A stretch of 64,000 nucleotides of DNA from the NCBI RefSeq assembly GCF_014641695.1, contig NZ_BMIF01000009.1:1-64000 (forward strand). Direction: 5' to 3'. This document shows positions 7,529-15,960 of the stretch, piece after piece (within the stretch, counting starts at the first letter, position 1; every line of letters starts with the position of its first letter). The notes under the pieces are model-generated. The model searched no databases. It had not been told where the DNA came from and saw only the letters and a list, made by a program, of their open reading frames with translations. This stretch comes from Nitratireductor aestuarii (GTDB lineage: Bacteria > Pseudomonadota > Alphaproteobacteria > Rhizobiales > Rhizobiaceae). A program made the translations under genes and the position numbers.

Positions 7529-7864
7529 ATGGACGGTTTTTATGCCATCTACTATACTGGTGTAGCTGGCTTTGGTCACGCAGTTCTGGTGTTGAACAGT
7601 GGCGCCATCGCCGGAGCTGACGTAACGGGCAGCACCTATGATGGCCAGTATTCGGTGAATAATGGCGGTAGCGTTCATGCTGAAATTGTCTTAACGATTC
7701 CAGCTGGAACGACCCTTGTAACTGGACAAACGCTACCGAGCCCTTTCAGTCAGACAATCAAGGTAGATCTTTCTCCAGGATTTGCAAACGGCGAACCAGT
7801 GCCTATCCAAACTCCCCTTGGACCTGTGAACGGTATCTTCAAGAAGCTACGCGATCTGCCATGA
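7529..7864 (+). CDS. Small hypothetical protein, GrlR-like
   Basis: This is a 111-residue protein starting MDGFYAIYYTGVAGFGHAVL. The repeated glycine-rich beta pattern, with NSGAIAGADVTGSTYDGQY, resembles the small lipocalin-like barrel of GrlR-family proteins; this is a tentative fold guess. I chose the ATG at 7529 because GGAGGGG lies four bases upstream; earlier in-frame ATGs exist. Its stop overlaps the next gene by four bases (ATGA), so both are co-translated. The pair lies between two tRNA-Arg 3'-end copies, indicating a small cargo unit. Confidence 0.65.
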   Translation: MDGFYAIYYTGVAGFGHAVLVLNSGAIAGADVTGSTYDGQYSVNNGGSVHAEIVLTIPAGTTLVTGQTLPSPFSQTIKVDLSPGFANGEPVPIQTPLGPVNGIFKKLRDLP

Positions 7865-8448
7865 ATGAAGGAATCGATTGGTTCGCACTAGCTACAGCAG
7901 CGGCAGCGCTGGCGGGTCCTGTAGTTGCTGTTTGGATCACACGCATGTCGGACTCCCGTAAAGAAGTTCAAGCGCGCCGAATGGACATATTTCGAACACT
8001 GATGCGGACGCGCAAGATGCCTATTCACCAGGATCATGTTGGTGCGCTGAATTTGATCGAAGTTGAGTTTGCTGCGGATGACTCTGTAATCAAGGCCTGG
8101 AAGGAATATTTGCGCAACCTTAGTGACCGGCCCCCGGTGCAGGCCAATGAGTTAGTGCAAGCTGACTTTTTCAAGAGGCGCGAAACTTTGCTGACGAAGC
8201 TGATCTCAGAAATGGCCAAAGTCCTAAAGTTCAAAGTGGAACAGATGGACATTTTTGAAGGTAATTATATTCCCCAGGGTTGGCACGACGAAGACTGGGA
8301 ACAGAAAATTGCAAGGAAGGGATTGATCGACGTCCTCAGTGGCAAACGACCTATTGTCATTCAGCCTTACTGTCCCTCGCAGGGTCAGGGCCCATACCCT
8401 CCAGCGCCGCGAGTGGACAACCCTTCGATCAACGCAGAAAGTAGCTAA
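7861..8448 (+). CDS. DUF6680 family membrane-anchored protein
   Basis: This is a 195-residue protein. One hydrophobic segment (about residues 8-26, ALATAAAALAGPVVAVWIT) is followed by a basic stretch and the family signature RRMDIFRTLMRTRKMPIHQD then HVGALNLIEVEF. The remainder is a helical cytoplasmic domain and a proline-rich tail. DUF6680 has no assigned function. Overlap with the upstream GrlR-like gene suggests one functional unit. Confidence 0.75.
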   Translation: MNEGIDWFALATAAAALAGPVVAVWITRMSDSRKEVQARRMDIFRTLMRTRKMPIHQDHVGALNLIEVEFAADDSVIKAWKEYLRNLSDRPPVQANELVQADFFKRRETLLTKLISEMAKVLKFKVEQMDIFEGNYIPQGWHDEDWEQKIARKGLIDVLSGKRPIVIQPYCPSQGQGPYPPAPRVDNPSINAESS

Positions 8449-8508
8449 GAAGATTATTTCACGCATGTTGTCACGGGAACCGGGCGGTCGCCCGCCCAAA
8501 AGATCTAT

Positions 8509-8526
8509 GAAGCCTGTCGGGTGCGC
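8509..8526 (+). repeat. tRNA-Arg 3'-end copy (att-like)
   Basis: GAAGCCTGTCGGGTGCGC equals the T-loop end and acceptor 3' strand of a tRNA-Arg and repeats 7375-7392 with one difference. The GrlR-like/DUF6680 pair lies exactly between the two copies. This is the rightmost sign of the island; chromosomal-type genes begin at 8710. A perfect small palindrome (CGGGCG-GT-CGCCCG, 8481-8494) lies just upstream. Confidence 0.7.
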
Positions 8527-8709
8527 GGGGATAGGCGTGCCGCGGCGTCTGTGTAACGCGCCAGATGCCAAGGAGCTCATGGCAGATGGGCAGCCGCCGC
8601 TGGGCGCCTCCAGTTCCATGTTCCAATCTTTCGGGCTCCCTCTGGTGCTGGTCGTGCAAAGGCTTTAGCGTCGGAGCTTCTCTTATCTTTCCATTGCCCA
8701 GAGACGATC

Positions 8710-10011
8710 ATGACCGAGACTTCCCCATTCGCTCAATTCATTGCCCTTGTCGGCAAAGGCATCGTAGCCATTCGTCACTCTGGAGACGGTGCGCGAGCAC
8801 CGGTCTACGGCACGGAGCCCCTCATTCCCGAGGCCAAGCCGCAGGGAAAAATCCCAACGTTGAAGATGCCGACAGCCAAGGGCTGGGAGGGCGAGCACAA
8901 GCCAACGGCGGCTGCAGGGCTAAAGGTGAATGCCTTCGCGCGTGGGCTGGCGCATCCACGCAATATGTATGTGCTGCCCAATGGAGATGTCCTTGTGGCT
9001 GAATCGATGGGGGAACGGGGAAGTCCGCGCACGTTCTTCGACCATGCCATGACGGCAACGATGCGGCGGGCCGGAGCTTCGGGGAACAGCCCTAATCGTG
9101 TGACGCTCCTGCGCGATGCAGATGGCGACGGGGTGGCCGAGGAACGTCACGCCTATATCGAGAATGTGCGCCAACCCTTCGGCATCGCGCTGGTCGGGGA
9201 TACGCTATACGTCGGAGCCAGTGACGCGCTTCTGGCCTATCCCTACGAGCCGGGAGCAACCAGGATCACAAAGGCGCCCAGGAAACTGATGGATCTGAAG
9301 CCTGGCGGGCATTGGACGCGCAATCTCATCGCCAGCAAGGATGGCACCAAGCTTTACGTGGCGGTCGGGTCGCTGACCAATATTGCCGACCAGGGCATGG
9401 CCGTGGAAGAAAACCGCGCATGCATTCACGAATATGACCTCAGTTCGGGGCAGTCCCGCATTTTCGCCGGTGGCCTGCGTAATCCCGTGGGCATGGCCTG
9501 GGAGCCGGAGGACGGAAAACTCTGGACCGTCGTCAATGAGCGGGACGGACTGGGCGATGAGACACCACCTGACTATCTGACCTCGGTTGTTGATGGTGGT
9601 TTCTATGGCTGGCCCTATTGCTACTGGGATCGGGTGGTCGACGATCGGGTGCCGCAGGATTTCTCAAAAGTGGCCTCAGCGTTGCAGCCTGACTATGCGC
9701 TGGGTGGGCATACGGCCTCGCTTGGTCTTTGCTGGTTGCCTGAAGGCACGTTGCCCGGATTTCCAGCCGGCATGGCGATCGGCCAGCATGGGTCGTGGAA
9801 CCGCTCCAAGCTCTCGGGTTACAAGCTGGTCTTCGTCGCCTTCGAGCAGGGTAAGCCCGTGGGTATGCCACGGGACATGCTCACTGATTTTCTGTCGCCG
9901 GACGAGAAGTATTCCTATGGCCGACCCGTCGGCGTGGCACTGGCTGCCGACGGCGCGGTGCTGTTGGCAGACGATGTGGGTGACATCATCTGGCGCGTTA
10001 CCGGCGCCTGA
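8710..10011 (+). CDS. PQQ-dependent sugar dehydrogenase family protein
   Basis: This is a 433-residue protein of the glucose/sorbosone dehydrogenase beta-propeller family. Characteristic segments are GLAHPRNMYVLPNGDVLVAE (about 77-96), the VGSLTNIADQGMAVEENRA loop, FAGGLRNPVGMAWEPEDGKLW and GQHGSWNRS. These proteins oxidise sugars or sugar aldehydes with PQQ. I see no clear signal peptide: the N-terminus is only mildly hydrophobic, so location is uncertain. The upstream ribosome site is weak. Gene stands alone. Confidence 0.88.
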   Translation: MTETSPFAQFIALVGKGIVAIRHSGDGARAPVYGTEPLIPEAKPQGKIPTLKMPTAKGWEGEHKPTAAAGLKVNAFARGLAHPRNMYVLPNGDVLVAESMGERGSPRTFFDHAMTATMRRAGASGNSPNRVTLLRDADGDGVAEERHAYIENVRQPFGIALVGDTLYVGASDALLAYPYEPGATRITKAPRKLMDLKPGGHWTRNLIASKDGTKLYVAVGSLTNIADQGMAVEENRACIHEYDLSSGQSRIFAGGLRNPVGMAWEPEDGKLWTVVNERDGLGDETPPDYLTSVVDGGFYGWPYCYWDRVVDDRVPQDFSKVASALQPDYALGGHTASLGLCWLPEGTLPGFPAGMAIGQHGSWNRSKLSGYKLVFVAFEQGKPVGMPRDMLTDFLSPDEKYSYGRPVGVALAADGAVLLADDVGDIIWRVTGA

Positions 10012-10028
10012 TTGCCCCAGTGGGATGT

Positions 10029-10046
10029 GGCAGAGGAAACTCTGCC
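10029..10046 (+). terminator. Hairpin with GAAA loop after sugar dehydrogenase
   Basis: GGCAGAG-GAAA-CTCTGCC is a perfect 7-bp stem with a GNRA-type loop, followed by GCTTCTC. It lies between two convergent genes. The U-tract is poor, so it may be a weak terminator or an mRNA 3'-end stabiliser. Confidence 0.4.
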
Positions 10047-10055
10047 GCTTCTCAT

Positions 10056-10766
10056 TCAGGAGCCAGCTGGCGGTGTCCCGTCATCGGCTCTGCCTCCCAT
10101 GCCCATACCCATGCCCATCCCCATACCGCCGCCACCGGCACCGCCTCCACCCGCGCCGCCCTGGCGGCCGCCACCGCCCTGCTGACCACCACCTCTGCCT
10201 CGTCCGCCAGAGCTGCCCGGTCGGGTCGGACCTTGCATGGGGATCTCGAGGTCAGCCGGAATGGGCGTGAGATCCAGGGCCTCGCGGATGAAATTGCGCA
10301 ACGACACCACGAGCTCATGGGTATGGATATGATTGCCTGCCACGAGGTCCCGCGCGGCTTTCTCGGCCAGCCGGACCTGCTCGTCAGTTCCGAGCAGGAT
10401 GATGTCGGAGAGCGCTGCTTCCACCGCGTCGCGCACCTGGCGAACGCGCTCGAACATCTCGTCGCTCATGGTACGCGGCGCGACCGCCTCCCCACCCTGC
10501 TCGGCCGCCAGCTTTTCCGCCGCCCGAATGTCGCGCAGATGGCGCGGGTCAACCGACAGTCTTCCGGTAAACGAGCCGCCCAGCACTTTATAGGCTGCTA
10601 TCAAGGTCTTAAGACGTTCGTTGATCTGCCGGTTCTGCCGCTGCTGACGCTGCTGGATCGTGGTCATCATGACCAGGCGGATCCCGATGCCCACCAGTGC
10701 AAAAAGGGCGATGCCGACCAGGGTGGACAGGACACTCTCCCAGGAACTGAAATCGAAACCGCGCAC
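10056..10766 (-). CDS. Hypothetical membrane protein with Gly/Met-rich tail
   Basis: This is a 236-residue protein. A membrane helix spans about residues 14-34 (LSTLVGIALFALVGIGIRLV), followed by a long helical, charged domain (about 38-175) likely to be cytoplasmic. From about residue 185 the tail is almost only glycine, with a run of alternating Gly-Met pairs. The tail is encoded by a low-complexity CCCATACCCATGCC-type repeat. The family is unknown to me. The mid-domain resembles stress-associated helical proteins but gives no function. Confidence 0.7.
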   Translation of the reverse strand: MRGFDFSSWESVLSTLVGIALFALVGIGIRLVMMTTIQQRQQRQNRQINERLKTLIAAYKVLGGSFTGRLSVDPRHLRDIRAAEKLAAEQGGEAVAPRTMSDEMFERVRQVRDAVEAALSDIILLGTDEQVRLAEKAARDLVAGNHIHTHELVVSLRNFIREALDLTPIPADLEIPMQGPTRPGSSGGRGRGGGQQGGGGRQGGAGGGGAGGGGMGMGMGMGMGGRADDGTPPAGS

Positions 10767-11025
10767 ATTGCCCTCCTGTGAATGGCTTTAGACTGCCACG
10801 TGAGGCAGGGCTGCGCAAAGCAAGATCGGGATCGTTCATCCTGCAATTCCGGGGATGGATCAGCTTCCCTCAGCAAAGCCGCGATGTGATGCGCACCAAG
10901 GCGGCCTCAGGTGCAGGAATTTGATCGCCGCATTGAACTTTCGCTACCATGTGTTCGTTTCCCTCAATATTAAACGGACGAGAGATGATGACGCTATTAT
11001 CCGCGCATAAGGCGGGGAAAATTCT

Positions 11026-11997
11026 ATGAGCGGCCTGCTTGCCCTCCTGGACGATGTCGCGGCGATCGCCAAGATTGCATCAGCTTCAATCGATGACATA
11101 TCCGCAAATGCCGTCAAGGCAGGCAGCAAGACTCTCGGTGTTCTGATCGATGATGCCGCGGTTACACCCAACTACGTGGTCGGGATAACCGCTGCACGCG
11201 AGCTGCCGATGATCGGCAAGATCGCGTTGGGCAGTCTCAGGAACAAGGCGATCCTTATCCCTGTGTTGCTCGCGCTCGACTACTTCTTTCCGGTGGCAAT
11301 TACCGTGCTTCTGATGATTGGCGGCGCCTATCTCTGTTTCGAAGGCGCGGAGAAGATCTGGCACAAGCTTCTGCCCGGAGGGGAGCATCACGAAGACAAT
11401 CCGCATGCCGAGAAGGAGCCAACCTCCCTCGAAGAGGCGCGTGTTGCAGGGGCAATCAAGACAGATCTGATCCTGTCGGCCGAGATCATGACGCTCGCCC
11501 TTTCGATGATTGAATCCAGTTCCATCTGGACCGAGCTTGCCACGCTGATCCTGGTCGGCATCATGATCACGTTTCTGGTTTATGGCGTCGTCGGGATCAT
11601 CGTGAAACTGGATGACATTGGCGTGCTCATGGCGCGCAAGGGGCGACTGCAGACAACACGGTTTCTTGGCCGACTGGTGGTTCGCGGGGTGCCGAAGCTT
11701 CTCCTCGCGCTGACCGTCATCGGGACCGCAGCAATGCTGTGGGTGGGTGGCAACATCTTCATACATGGCCTCCATGAACTCGGCGTGCACCAGCCATCGG
11801 AGTGGATCTCCGAGACCGCTTCACACATCGCGCAAAGCGTGTCGGCAAGTTTCGAGGCGGCACTCAACTGGTCTGCAGTGGCCTTTGCTGACGGCATATT
11901 CGGGTTTGTACTTGGGTCATTCATCATGGTTTGCATGACCAGGATTGCACAACCACTCTGGAATGCTGCCAGAGGCGAAACAGGAGCAAAAGCCTGA
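11026..11997 (+). CDS. DUF808 family inner-membrane protein (YedI-like)
   Basis: This 323-residue protein has the DUF808 N-terminus SGLLALLDDVAAIAKIASAS and the conserved YVVGITAARELPMIGKIALGSL. Several membrane helices follow, with a His/Glu-rich cytoplasmic loop (PGGEHHEDNPHAEKE, about residues 121-135). The family includes E. coli YedI; no function is established. The ATG follows GGCGGGG by about ten bases. A monocistronic unit is likely. Confidence 0.9.
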   Translation: MSGLLALLDDVAAIAKIASASIDDISANAVKAGSKTLGVLIDDAAVTPNYVVGITAARELPMIGKIALGSLRNKAILIPVLLALDYFFPVAITVLLMIGGAYLCFEGAEKIWHKLLPGGEHHEDNPHAEKEPTSLEEARVAGAIKTDLILSAEIMTLALSMIESSSIWTELATLILVGIMITFLVYGVVGIIVKLDDIGVLMARKGRLQTTRFLGRLVVRGVPKLLLALTVIGTAAMLWVGGNIFIHGLHELGVHQPSEWISETASHIAQSVSASFEAALNWSAVAFADGIFGFVLGSFIMVCMTRIAQPLWNAARGETGAKA

Positions 11998-12078
11998 GCT
12001 TCCCATGCATCAGGTTATGGCGGAGATTGCATCGTGCTGTTAGAAGCCCGCGAGCAACATCTTGAGAAAGGGCCGCAA

Positions 12079-12411
12079 ATGATCATCCAGCCAACCGCTT
12101 CTTTTAAAGAAAACCTGAGCCGGCTCCCGTCGATTGAAGATGTAGCCCGCATCGAGCTTATCGATGCTGACGGTACGGTTGTCGGTTCGATCGAGAACCA
12201 GCCCGGCAAGCAGGGCTCGCTGGCGATTTATCAGTATCTCCATCAGGTTTTTGGGACATTGGATGCCGAGGCAGCCGAGCACGGGCTTGCCGTCTTTGCT
12301 GAGCTTACGGAAGAAGCAAGGAACCATTCGGGATCGCATCCGAACATCGACCGCCTGCTTGAGATCGCCGGCGGTGCGGCGCCTCTCAGTATTCAAGTTA
12401 TTGCTGTTTGA
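12079..12411 (+). CDS. DUF2322 family protein
   Basis: This is a 110-residue cytoplasmic protein with the DUF2322 pattern FKENLSRLPSIEDVARIELID, ENQPGKQGSLAIYQYL and HPNIDRLLEI. No function is known for the family. I prefer the ATG at 12079, which starts immediately before the conserved region; an upstream in-frame start at 12034 would add fifteen unconserved residues. Confidence 0.85.
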   Translation: MIIQPTASFKENLSRLPSIEDVARIELIDADGTVVGSIENQPGKQGSLAIYQYLHQVFGTLDAEAAEHGLAVFAELTEEARNHSGSHPNIDRLLEIAGGAAPLSIQVIAV

Positions 12412-12462
12412 TCACTTCGCTCAAGAAGTGAGTATTGTTGTCAATTTGCTACGATGTTCAGT

Positions 12463-12492
12463 AATCCTGTCGAGCTTCTGTTCGACAGGATT
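12463..12492. terminator. Perfect 11-bp inverted repeat
   Basis: AATCCTGTCGA-N8-TCGACAGGATT lies about 50 bases after the DUF2322 gene and 150 before the Mur ligase gene. No T-run follows on either strand, so it may be an mRNA 3' hairpin or a protein-binding site rather than a classical terminator. Confidence 0.4.
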
Positions 12493-12642
12493 GCATTGAC
12501 ACTACCGTTCATGGATTAACTAGCTGCATGAGATGCAGCATGGCGGGGCGAATTGATCCAATCAGATTGGCCACTCGGATCGGGCCGGAAGCTGTGCGTC
12601 CATAGCCAACGGAGAGCATAGCCTGAAGGACCGGTCGGAATA

Positions 12643-13941
12643 ATGTTCAGAAAACTGCGTGACAAGACACGGCCTCTGCGCCGTCGGCTTAAACTTGGCG
12701 TTGCCACGTATCGGGCCAGAAACAAGCGTAGCTCTCTGATTTGCCCCGTCATCGGTGTGACGGGCAGTTCAGGCAAGTCAACGACGACCAATCTGCTGCG
12801 GCATGTACTTGCCGGTCAGGGGAAGGTAGAGGCGCTCTGCATCGAAAATACCCTTACTCCTCTTGCGCGATTTATGGCTGCGCTGCCGCTCCGCAGCGAT
12901 TTCGTCCTTGCCGAGCTGGGCGCTTCTCAGTCAGGTGACATCCTGTCGATGTCAACGCTCCTTCGACCTACTGTGGCTGTCATCACGAAGGTCGGGATTG
13001 AACACTATTCTTCCTTCCGCTCGAGAGAGGGCGTCGCCGAAGAAAAGGGCAGTCTGGTGTCCGTTCTTCCAGAGAACGGTCTCGCAATATTGAATGCCGA
13101 TGATCCCTATGTGGCCGCAATGTCCGAGCGGACAAAGGCGCGCGCTGTCACGTTTGGGTGGTCAGAGGGCGCAGATTACCAGGTTCTGGAGACGCGGGAC
13201 GGTTTCCCGAAGCAGCTGGAAGTCACCATCCGCTGCAAACAGGGTGTGTTTGAGGTTGCCACACCATTTCTTGACAGCACGTTCTGGCTTGCGACGGCTG
13301 CCGCCTTCGCCTGTGCCGTGGAGCTTGGGATGGAGCCCGCTCGTGTGGCAGAGCTCATCGGCAGCGCACAGCCCATATGGAACCGTCTGCAGACTTTGAA
13401 GATCCCGAAGGGGCCGATCTTCTTGCTGGACACGGTCAAGGCTCCGGCGGAAAGCATCGAAGGCGCATTGGCTGCATTGGGCAAGGCTTCCGCCAAGCGC
13501 AAAACCGTGATCCTTGGCACCATCTCGGACTATAAGGGTGACTCACGCAAGCCATACCGTGCGGCATACCGCTTGAGCCGGGAGCTGGCGGATCGCGTCA
13601 TCTTTGTTGGCGATCATTCGCACAGATCAGGAGCAACGGAAGAAGATATAGAGCGGGGAATTTTCGCAAGTTTTGTGGAGCCACGGGCTGCGACGGAATA
13701 TATCCGTCAGACCGCCCAACCAGACGAACTCATCCTGATCAAAGGGTCCGCGACACAGCACCTTGAACGCATTGCATTCGACTGGGGCCAGAACGTGCAA
13801 TGCTGGGACCCCAGGTGCGGAAAGACCATCGATTGCCGGACATGCGGCCTTGTCGAATTTCCAAGGCATCTTCACAAGCGGAAGAGATGGTCTTCCCGCT
13901 GGACGGCCCGGTACAGGTCCTGGCTGGGAGGGACCCAATAG
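12643..13941 (+). CDS. Mur ligase family protein with C-terminal Cys cluster
   Basis: This is a 432-residue ATP-dependent amide ligase of the Mur superfamily. The P-loop VTGSSGKSTTTNLL lies at about residues 39-52, with the middle-domain signature VAVITKVGIEHYSSF at about 110 and a C-terminal ligase domain (VILGTISDYKGDSRKPYR) around 290-310. The N-terminal UDP-sugar-binding domain of MurC-F is absent, as in CapB/cyanophycin-like ligases. A cysteine cluster C387-x4-C392-x5-C398-x2-C401 near the end could bind zinc. The substrate is unknown; a peptidoglycan precursor or amino-acid polymer is possible. Confidence 0.8.
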   Translation: MFRKLRDKTRPLRRRLKLGVATYRARNKRSSLICPVIGVTGSSGKSTTTNLLRHVLAGQGKVEALCIENTLTPLARFMAALPLRSDFVLAELGASQSGDILSMSTLLRPTVAVITKVGIEHYSSFRSREGVAEEKGSLVSVLPENGLAILNADDPYVAAMSERTKARAVTFGWSEGADYQVLETRDGFPKQLEVTIRCKQGVFEVATPFLDSTFWLATAAAFACAVELGMEPARVAELIGSAQPIWNRLQTLKIPKGPIFLLDTVKAPAESIEGALAALGKASAKRKTVILGTISDYKGDSRKPYRAAYRLSRELADRVIFVGDHSHRSGATEEDIERGIFASFVEPRAATEYIRQTAQPDELILIKGSATQHLERIAFDWGQNVQCWDPRCGKTIDCRTCGLVEFPRHLHKRKRWSSRWTARYRSWLGGTQ

Positions 13942-14023
13942 ATCAGGCGTGCTCTCCTGCGGTGAATAGAAATGTCATGCCTGCAGCGCGAAATCATGTA
14001 GACATTGGCAAAGGGCTATCCAG

Positions 14024-15226
14024 TTGTGGGCGGACACTGTGAGATCGGGACAAGGAACACCGGGTGAGGTTTTTGCGGCGTTTCTAAAGCTCGGGGTGAC
14101 CAGCTTCGGTGGTCCCATTGCGCATCTTGGCTACTATCGCGACGAGCTGGTTGTCCGGCGCAAGTGGTTGAGCGAAAGCGCTTATGGCGATCTCGTGGCG
14201 CTCTGCCAGTTTCTCCCCGGCCCGGCCTCCAGCCAGGTCGGTTTTGCATTGGGAATGATGCGCGCGGGCTGGCTTGGGGCGCTGGCGGCCTTCGTCGCCT
14301 TCACCCTGCCTTCAGCACTGCTGATGGTGATCTTCGCTCTGGTGGCCGTCAATCTTTCCGGACCTGTCGCCATGGGCGTCCTGCATGGTCTGAAGATCGT
14401 CGCCGTGGCCGTTGTTGCGCAGGCGGTCATGGGGATGGCAAAAAACCTCTGTCCGGACAAGGAGCGAGCCGCAATTGCGGTGAGTGCGGTCGCCGTGCTC
14501 GCCGTGCTGCCGACAGCCTTCGGCATGGTGGGCGCCATCATGCTTGGGGCAGTGTTGGGACTGTTGCTCGGTCGTGGAAGCGGTAATACGAGCGGCGGCG
14601 CCATCTTCAGTGTCGTTTCTCGCCCGATTGCCATAGCGGCTCTCGGTTGCTGGCTAGGGCTGCTGGTTGTTCTCCCATTGATTGCCGGTCAGAGTGCGGG
14701 TCTGTCCCTGTTCGATGGCTTCTACCGCGCTGGCTCGCTGGTCTTCGGCGGAGGGCATGTCGTGCTGCCGCTGCTGCAGGCCGAGACGGTGGAGCAGGGC
14801 TGGGTGACGGAACATCAGTTTCTGGCAGGTTATGGTGCGGCGCAGGCGCTTCCCGGCCCGCTCTTCACCTTCGCTGCCTATCTCGGCGCGGTCAAATCAG
14901 GCGAGCCGAACGGCATCTTTGGCGCAGTTCTGGCGCTCGCCGCGATCTTCGCCCCAGGCTACCTGGTTCTGGTCGGCACATTGCCTTTCTGGGATCGCTT
15001 CCGAACGATGGCGCGTGCGCAATCGCTCATGCAGGGAGCAAATGCCGCCGTCGTCGGCATTCTTGGCGCCGCCCTCTACTCCCCTGTGTTCACCGGCGGA
15101 ATCCATGATCTGAAGGATCTGGCACTGGGACTTCTGTGCTTCGTCCTGCTTACGGCATGGATGAAGCCGCCGTGGATGGTGGTCATTGTTGCGGCTCTGG
15201 GCGGCATCCTGCTCGAGGTTGCTTAA
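14024..15226 (+). CDS. chrA: Chromate transporter ChrA (two-domain)
   Basis: This is a 400-residue CHR-family membrane protein with two homologous halves. The first half has FLKLGVTSFGGPIAHLGYYR and QFLPGPASSQVGFALG; the second has GGGHVVLPLLQAE and QALPGPLFTFAAYLG. About ten membrane helices are expected. It exports chromate driven by the membrane potential. The start is uncertain: TTG at 14024 has AAAGGG upstream, while GTG at 14039 is closer to the conserved region. No chrB is present. The YnfA gene follows 60 bp downstream. Confidence 0.9.
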   Translation: MWADTVRSGQGTPGEVFAAFLKLGVTSFGGPIAHLGYYRDELVVRRKWLSESAYGDLVALCQFLPGPASSQVGFALGMMRAGWLGALAAFVAFTLPSALLMVIFALVAVNLSGPVAMGVLHGLKIVAVAVVAQAVMGMAKNLCPDKERAAIAVSAVAVLAVLPTAFGMVGAIMLGAVLGLLLGRGSGNTSGGAIFSVVSRPIAIAALGCWLGLLVVLPLIAGQSAGLSLFDGFYRAGSLVFGGGHVVLPLLQAETVEQGWVTEHQFLAGYGAAQALPGPLFTFAAYLGAVKSGEPNGIFGAVLALAAIFAPGYLVLVGTLPFWDRFRTMARAQSLMQGANAAVVGILGAALYSPVFTGGIHDLKDLALGLLCFVLLTAWMKPPWMVVIVAALGGILLEVA

Positions 15227-15286
15227 CCCGGACGACGCTCGACAGATCGAGGCGAGCCTTGCTAACGATGGCCAAGGAGAGCCTTC

Positions 15287-15616
15287 ATGTGGATGATTCC
15301 CACCTACTTTTTGGCCGCGTTCGCGGAGATTAGCGGATGCTTCGCCTTCTGGGCGTGGCTGCGGCTGAACCATTCGCCGCTCTGGCTGCTGCCAGGCATG
15401 GCCTGCCTGGCGCTGTTCGCCTGGGCTCTCACGCGCATCGATGCCGACTTTGCCGGACGTGCCTACGCGGCTTACGGAGGTATCTACATCCTGTCCTCAT
15501 TGATCTGGATGTGGGCCTTTGAAGGGTCGCGGCCGGATCGCTGGGACGTCGTCGGCGCCATGATCTGCGTTGTTGGAGCCATGGTGATCATCTATGGACC
15601 ACGCGGTGCTCACTGA
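15287..15616 (+). CDS. YnfA family (UPF0060) small membrane protein
   Basis: This is a 109-residue protein with four membrane helices. Signature segments are [39 protein letters not shown] and [14 protein letters not shown]. The fold resembles small multidrug-resistance transporters but the substrate is unknown. It follows chrA closely and is overlapped at its end by the leader of the next small gene, so the three may form one operon. Confidence 0.92.
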   Translation: MWMIPTYFLAAFAEISGCFAFWAWLRLNHSPLWLLPGMACLALFAWALTRIDADFAGRAYAAYGGIYILSSLIWMWAFEGSRPDRWDVVGAMICVVGAMVIIYGPRGAH

Positions 15617-15629
15617 AGGGGAGGAAAAG

Positions 15630-15896
15630 ATGGCTGGTCGTATCGCAGTGAAGATCCCGAAAGATCACATCGGAGGAAACTTCGAGTGGGAGGAAAAGCC
15701 CGGGTGTTGCGACCTGATGACTGCGGCCATCGAGACATCGAAGTTTGTCTTTGTGTCCAATGTCATGGTCGCGGGGCAGAATTCCTTCTACATGCAACCG
15801 GTCTGTGCAGACGGAGAACTGGCCGACGAAGGCGGGTTTCCGATCTACTACTGCCCTTGGTGCGGCCATCAGCTCGATGGCAAGAAGAAGCGCTGA
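15630..15896 (+). CDS. Small hypothetical protein with CPWCG motif
   Basis: This is an 88-residue protein beginning MAGRIAVKIPKDHIGGNFEW. The C-terminus has IYYCPWCGHQL, a C-x-x-C pair typical of a zinc ribbon half-site; other Cys occur at GCCDL. The ATG at 15630 follows AAGGGGAGGAAAAG, a strong ribosome site, and is preferred to a start twelve codons earlier. The function is unknown. Confidence 0.7.
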   Translation: MAGRIAVKIPKDHIGGNFEWEEKPGCCDLMTAAIETSKFVFVSNVMVAGQNSFYMQPVCADGELADEGGFPIYYCPWCGHQLDGKKKR

Positions 15897-15903
15897 CCTG
15901 TCA

Positions 15904-15960
15904 CTAGAACAGTTCAGACTTTCAGGGAAACCGATTCCCGCTTTTCCCGGAACCGCTCTA
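15904..15960. repeat. RIME-like rhizobial intergenic repeat, short form
   Basis: The sequence starts CTAGAACAGTTCAGAC and ends GGAACCGCTCTAAG, the style of rhizobial intergenic mosaic elements. It occupies the whole space between two convergent genes and touches the rsmJ stop codon. Related copies occur at 34345, 34788, 44693 and 61888. Confidence 0.6.

Noticed and set aside
10080-10190. CCCATACCCATGCC-type repeats as a possible CRISPR or regulatory array
   Set aside because: They are in-frame codons for the Gly-Met tail of the membrane protein; units are too short and there are no spacers. I saw no CRISPR array anywhere in the window.
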